Shown here: piece by piece, positions 6,650 to 9,471 of the stretch
Layout of the letters: every line of letters begins with the position of its first letter
Position numbering within the stretch: the stretch's first letter is position 1
NCBI GenBank assembly: GCA_016764955.1
Contig: JAESQZ010000135.1
Location: forward strand, 1-9,471
DNA length: 9,471 bases
Origin: Deltaproteobacteria bacterium
Lineage (GTDB): Bacteria > Myxococcota > UBA727 > JABDBI01
Reading direction: 5' to 3'
Translations under genes and position numbers: made by a program
Notes under the pieces: generated by a model
What the model saw: only the letters and a program-made list of their open reading frames with translations
Database searches by the model: none
Told to the model about the DNA's origin: nothing

Positions 6650-7120
6650 TTACCCTGGGTTAATTTGTCGCATAGCTTCAAATACCGATACAGCGGCGCA
6701 TTGGGCTAGATTGAGCGAGCGAACTGGGCCAGGCTGGGGGAGCGTTAAGATGCGTTCGCGATGAGCATTTTGGACTTCTTCTAGTACACTGGCTGTCTCT
6801 GGGCCTAAGACTAAAACATCGCCGGCGTTTAGAGATACCTCCCAAGGGGTTTTATGGCCGCCTACTTCAATAATCCAAGGTTTTTTGTCTAAAAGCTTTA
6901 GGCATCGAAATAAGTCTTGGTGAAAGTGGACTCTAGCGCCTTCAAAATAGTCTAGGCCAGCACGCCACCTGGTTTTATCGTTTTGTTCAAAAACCAGTGG
7001 CCCACAAATGTGCAGCGCTACTTCAGTGCCTGCGCACAAACGTACAATAGAGGCGATATTCGCGATAATACGGGGCCTGTCTAAGACTAAGTGGAGCCAA
7101 GGGTCATTGTTGAGATTCAT
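6650..7120 (-). CDS. trmL: TrmL-like SPOUT tRNA 2'-O-methyltransferase
   Basis: E. coli TrmL methylates the 2'-OH of the wobble nucleotide 34 in two tRNA-Leu isoacceptors. The 156 residues match the minimal SPOUT family in length and order: LHLVLDRPRIIANIASIVRLC (9-29), RAGLDYFEGARVHFH (53-67), VLGPETA (104-110) and VRSLNLAQCAAVSVFEA (133-149), which form the knotted AdoMet site. Three sites differ from the usual family pattern: NTGN at the N-terminal motif is NIAS (21-24), the residues after GPET read ASVL instead of RGLP, and the third motif has PQPGPVRSLNLA instead of PDSRSMNLS. It is still a SPOUT protein, but substrate choice may differ. The ATG overlaps the stop of the preceding secreted-protein gene as ATGA, implying coupling. 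It is the last gene of the gltX cluster. Confidence 0.85.
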   Translation of the reverse strand: MNLNNDPWLHLVLDRPRIIANIASIVRLCAGTEVALHICGPLVFEQNDKTRWRAGLDYFEGARVHFHQDLFRCLKLLDKKPWIIEVGGHKTPWEVSLNAGDVLVLGPETASVLEEVQNAHRERILTLPQPGPVRSLNLAQCAAVSVFEAMRQINPG

Positions 7121-7458
7121 AGACGCTCTGCTTGAGCCAGGGCTGAAGCAGCTTCATTTGGTCGGCCAGATAGCTGTTCTACATAAGCGATTTGATACCA
7201 GATTCTCTTTGAGTGCCAGTTATCAAAAGTGGCGTTTGTTAACTCTTCTAAGGCCTTTACGCGAAATCCGAACATCAAAAAGCCTTCTGATATGGCGATA
7301 TAAGCCTCAATATCATAGGGGTCTTTGTCAATTCGTTCGTAACCTTCTGATATTTGGTCAAGTACATAGAGTTCAGCAGTATGTTTGAATTCCTGAGCTT
7401 GCAAGAAACCCACAGGGAGCATGCAAGCAACCAAAAATGGTATAAAAATACGAGCCAT
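7117..7458 (-). CDS. Small secreted or periplasmic TPR-like protein, function unknown
   Basis: The 113-residue product begins with a typical signal peptide: Arg at residue 3, a hydrophobic core (4-18) and a likely cleavage after LQA near residue 21. The mature part is about 90 residues of amphipathic helix pairs in TPR-like spacing: AYIAISEGFLMFGFRVKALEEL (52-73) and RIWYQIAYVEQLSGRPNEAASALAQA (85-110), with the small/large residue pattern (Gly-Ala-Leu, Gly-Ala-Ala-Ala-Leu) expected of TPR. TPR modules bind partner proteins, so an adaptor role in the envelope is possible. I do not recognise the family and name no function. It starts 12 bases after the ndk stop (a tandem TAATAA) and overlaps the trmL-like gene by 4 bases. 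Compared with PilF-like lipoproteins it is much shorter and lacks a lipobox Cys at the cleavage site. Confidence 0.8.
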   Translation of the reverse strand: MARIFIPFLVACMLPVGFLQAQEFKHTAELYVLDQISEGYERIDKDPYDIEAYIAISEGFLMFGFRVKALEELTNATFDNWHSKRIWYQIAYVEQLSGRPNEAASALAQAERL

Positions 7459-7470
7459 TGCTCATATTTA

Positions 7471-7887
7471 TTATCCCACTAGGCTTTGTGCAAAAAACCA
7501 AGCAATTTCGGTAGCAGCGGTTTCAGGGGCATCTGAGCCGTGTACGGTATTTTCCCCAATAGATTGGGAATATAGCTTGCGAATGGTGCCCTCAGCCGCA
7601 TCAGCCGGGTTTGTAGCGCCCATGATCTCGCGGTTTTTCAAAATGGCATTTTCGCCTTCTAAGACCATCAATAAAACAGGCCCAGAGGTCACGGATTCGA
7701 CTAACTCACCGAAAAAAGGGCGTTCTTTGTGGATAGCATAAAAGCCTTCTGCTTCATAGCGGCCCAAACGCTTCATTTGCGCAGCAACCACTTTGAGGCC
7801 TTCTTCCTCAAAACGGCCAACAATTCGGCCAATTAGGTTTCGTCTCACACCATCTGGTTTAATAATTGAAAAGGTTCTTTCTGTCAT
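7471..7887 (-). CDS. ndk: Nucleoside diphosphate kinase
   Basis: Ndk moves the gamma phosphate of ATP onto NDPs and dNDPs through a phospho-histidine, balancing nucleotide pools. The 138-residue product is the usual bacterial length and contains ERTFSIIKPDGV (3-14), HKERPFF (53-59), TSGPV (67-71), VLEGENAI (75-82), NREIMGATNPA (85-95), GTIR (100-103) and the active-site ENTVHGSD with His116. The start ATG overlaps the gltX stop as ATGA, and AGGAG at 7898-7902 lies 10 bases upstream. It lies directly between gltX and the small secreted TPR gene. Identification is secure. Confidence 0.97.
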   Translation of the reverse strand: MTERTFSIIKPDGVRRNLIGRIVGRFEEEGLKVVAAQMKRLGRYEAEGFYAIHKERPFFGELVESVTSGPVLLMVLEGENAILKNREIMGATNPADAAEGTIRKLYSQSIGENTVHGSDAPETAATEIAWFFAQSLVG

Positions 7888-9305
7888 TTTTTTAGTTCTC
7901 CTAAAGCTTGTCTCATCCGTGTTCGGCAGCGTTCTCTGCCCAACACAGCCATGGTTTCAAATAAAGGTGGGGTGGCCTTTTTACCAGTTACCATCCAGCG
8001 GATGGCCATAAAAAGCTCTTTGGTCTTAAGACCTTCTGCTTCACAAAAGCCTCTTAAAGTGGCCTGCAGGCTGTCTTTGTCAAAAGGTCTTAGAGCTTCG
8101 ATTTGTTCAATTAAAGCTTCATAAAGTTTGATGAGTGGCCGTTTCTCAGTGATGCTTTTTAAACTATAATTAGCTGGGTCTGTTAATACTGAGGCTTTAA
8201 AAAAGAAATCTGCGTATTCGAGGAAATCTTCAGATTTTTCAACGCGTTCTTTTACTAACGGTATAATTTGGTTTAAGTAATTATCTGAGAAAAGCTGTTT
8301 TTGAATGTAGGAAACAAATTCAGTATCGCTGAATTTTTCGCGTAAATAACGCCCATTAAGCCAAAGAAGCTTTTTGAGGTCAAAAACAGGGCCTCCCAGG
8401 GATATGCGCTCTACTTTGAATTCTTGAACAAACTCTTCCAAAGTGTACATTTCGCGGCCATCTTGGAAAGAAAATGCCATGTGCCCTAAGAAATTAAGCA
8501 ACGCTTCAGGCAGATAGCCAGCTTCTTTAAAGTACTCTAGTGATACTGGATTTTTGCGTTTGGAGACTTTGCTTTTGTCTGAGTTCCTTAAAAGTGGCAA
8601 GTGTACAAACTGAGGCGCATCCCAGCCAAAAAATTGATAAAGCAAAATATGCTTAGGGGTAGAGCTAATCCACTCTTCGCCCCTAATCACATGCGTGATG
8701 CCCATAAAATGGTCATCTACAATGTTTGCCAAGTGATAGGTGGGGAAACCGTCGCTTTTGAGCAAAACTTGGTCATCTACTTCAGAGTTATCTATCTTGA
8801 TTTCACCACGCAAAGCATCTGTGAAAACCGTCTGTCCATCTTGAGGCGTTCTCAGGCGCACCACGCCTGCGGTGTGATTTTCCTCACGGCAATGGCCATC
8901 GTAGCCGGTAGGCTGCTTAAGCGCTAACTGGCGCTTTCTGACTTCAGCTAGGCGCTCTGGCGTGCAGGTGCACCAGTAGGCATGGCCACTATCTACAAGC
9001 TTTTGAACTTGCTCGCGATAGAGCTCCAAACGCTCACTTTGCCTATAAGGGCCTTTGGGGCCGCCGATATCCGGGCCTTCGTCCCAGTTGATTCCAAGCC
9101 ATTTGAGCGAGTCCAAGATTGCTTGTTCGCTTTCAGGAGATGAGCGTTTTTGGTCAGTATCTTCGATACGCAAAATAAACTTGCCGCCTTGTTGTTTAGC
9201 AAAGGCGTAATTAAATAATGACACATACCCAGTGCCCACATGTGGGTCTCCAGTAGGAGAAGGGCCAATTCTAACGCGGATTTCTTGTGCTTTTGAGCTG
9301 GACAT
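7884..9305 (-). CDS. gltX: Glutamyl-tRNA synthetase
   Basis: GluRS charges tRNA-Glu with glutamate. The 473 residues cover a full class I enzyme: RIGPSPTGDPHVGT with the HIGH-equivalent HVGT (22-25), RIEDTD (46-51), the SerThr-rich GPYRQSER (85-92), LKSDGFPTYHLANIVDDH (182-199), HVIRGEEW (205-212), KMSKS-equivalent KVSKR (246-250) and the C-terminal anticodon-binding part ending ATPPLFETMAVLG (444-456). Cys112, Cys114 and Cys139 sit where zinc ligands lie in E. coli GluRS; the fourth ligand is not obvious. The length and C-terminal domain exclude the short GluQ type. The ATG at 9305 has AAAGGA at 9316-9321. It heads the minus-strand cluster with ndk, the secreted TPR gene and the TrmL-like gene, and is divergent from the right-edge gene. 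Whether a second gltX or a Gln amidation route exists cannot be judged here. Confidence 0.96.
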   Translation of the reverse strand: MSSSKAQEIRVRIGPSPTGDPHVGTGYVSLFNYAFAKQQGGKFILRIEDTDQKRSSPESEQAILDSLKWLGINWDEGPDIGGPKGPYRQSERLELYREQVQKLVDSGHAYWCTCTPERLAEVRKRQLALKQPTGYDGHCREENHTAGVVRLRTPQDGQTVFTDALRGEIKIDNSEVDDQVLLKSDGFPTYHLANIVDDHFMGITHVIRGEEWISSTPKHILLYQFFGWDAPQFVHLPLLRNSDKSKVSKRKNPVSLEYFKEAGYLPEALLNFLGHMAFSFQDGREMYTLEEFVQEFKVERISLGGPVFDLKKLLWLNGRYLREKFSDTEFVSYIQKQLFSDNYLNQIIPLVKERVEKSEDFLEYADFFFKASVLTDPANYSLKSITEKRPLIKLYEALIEQIEALRPFDKDSLQATLRGFCEAEGLKTKELFMAIRWMVTGKKATPPLFETMAVLGRERCRTRMRQALGELKK

Positions 9306-9309
9306 GATG

Positions 9310-9325
9310 GCCTAATCCTTTAGGC
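9310..9325 (-). promoter_or_regulatory. Hairpin around the gltX Shine-Dalgarno sequence
   Basis: GCCTA and TAGGC can pair as a 5-bp stem. The loop is AAGGAT on the mRNA, so it would display the Shine-Dalgarno sequence. It is short and may be chance, or could influence ribosome access. Confidence 0.25.
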
Positions 9326-9375
9326 ATTTTGGGCTTAAAAATCAAGAGGACTTGGATAGGTGTTTTTGGTGACTA

Positions 9376-9404
9376 TTGACATTAAAACAATTTTGATGCA
9401 TAAT
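9376..9404 (+). promoter_or_regulatory. Near-consensus sigma70-type promoter, rightward
   Basis: The -35 box is TTGACA (9376-9381, 6 of 6), the spacer is 17 bases, and the -10 box is CATAAT (9399-9404, 5 of 6). The expected transcription start is about 9411, where an ATG begins. It points off the right edge and is divergent from gltX. Confidence 0.72.
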
Positions 9405-9424
9405 TGAAACATGATAGTTTCGAT
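9403..9424. promoter_or_regulatory. Imperfect inverted repeat over the right-edge promoter, candidate operator
   Basis: ATTGAAAC and GTTTCGAT are 8-bp arms (7 of 8 matching) separated by ATGATA. They begin inside the -10 box and cover the predicted transcription start, the usual place for a repressor site. No regulator is identified. Confidence 0.45.
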
Positions 9425-9471
9425 GTCGAATAACAACAAAATACAAGAGCGCTGCTTTAAGTGTAGTAAGA
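9411..9471 (+). CDS. Start of an unidentified protein with a CxxC motif, cut by the right edge
   Basis: From the ATG at 9411 the frame stays open for 20 codons to the window end and encodes a Cys15-Phe-Lys-Cys18 motif, as in zinc ribbons or redox sites. A second in-frame ATG lies at 9423. Neither has a Shine-Dalgarno sequence. The promoter places the transcription start at or near 9411, so the message could be leaderless or start at 9423 after a 12-base leader. Twenty codons are too few to assign a family, and a non-coding transcript is not excluded. Confidence 0.4.
   Translation, partial: MIVSMSNNNKIQERCFKCSK

Noticed and set aside
6641..6661. AACCC...GGGTT inverted repeat between the hydrolase and trmL-like genes as a terminator
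   Set aside because: The stem is only 5 bp with a long loop and no proper T-run on either strand.
1..9471. CRISPR arrays, tRNA or rRNA genes, insertion sequences
   Set aside because: No regularly spaced direct repeats, no cloverleaf or rRNA-like segment and no transposase-like frame was seen on either strand.

Overview
The window reads as a gene-dense stretch of a proteobacterial chromosome. ApaH, TrmL-like and HemW proteins together with Fmt, Ndk and GltX point to Proteobacteria, most likely a gammaproteobacterium or a relative. That placement is inferred from protein resemblance only. All genes but the small secreted one and the right-edge fragment belong to recognisable families. No stretch over 300 bases lacks a gene; the largest gap is the roughly 105-base divergent region left of the right-edge gene (9306-9410).

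Layout from left to right. The 3' half of hemW (plus strand) enters from the left edge and converges on kdpD, overlapping it by 18 bases. On the minus strand, fmt, a beta-class DNA methyltransferase gene and kdpD form a tight cluster, read from 5056 down to 560: fmt and the methyltransferase overlap by 7 bases, and the methyltransferase stop lies one base from the kdpD start. A 58-base divergent region with a perfect inverted repeat separates fmt from apaH. apaH overlaps an alpha/beta-hydrolase gene (both plus strand). The hydrolase gene converges, with a 7-base gap, on a second minus-strand cluster read from 9305 down to 6650: gltX, ndk, a small secreted TPR-like gene and a TrmL-like methyltransferase gene, with two ATGA overlaps. 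At the right edge a near-consensus sigma70-type promoter with an overlapping inverted repeat fires rightwards into the start of an unidentified CxxC protein.

Most genes are housekeeping: tRNA charging, initiator-tRNA formylation, tRNA wobble modification, nucleotide balance, Ap4A removal and heme delivery. The unusual points are three. (1) Two copies of a double-hairpin palindromic repeat lie in frame inside hemW and fmt; their stems differ in sequence but every pair is kept by compensatory changes. (2) The KdpD-like sensor kinase has Asp in place of the phosphoacceptor His while its ATP-binding motifs remain, and no kdpE or kdpFABC is nearby. (3) The TrmL-like protein differs from the usual family motifs around its cofactor-binding knot. 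I see no new multi-gene defence or biosynthetic system; the DNA methyltransferase has no restriction partner in the window.
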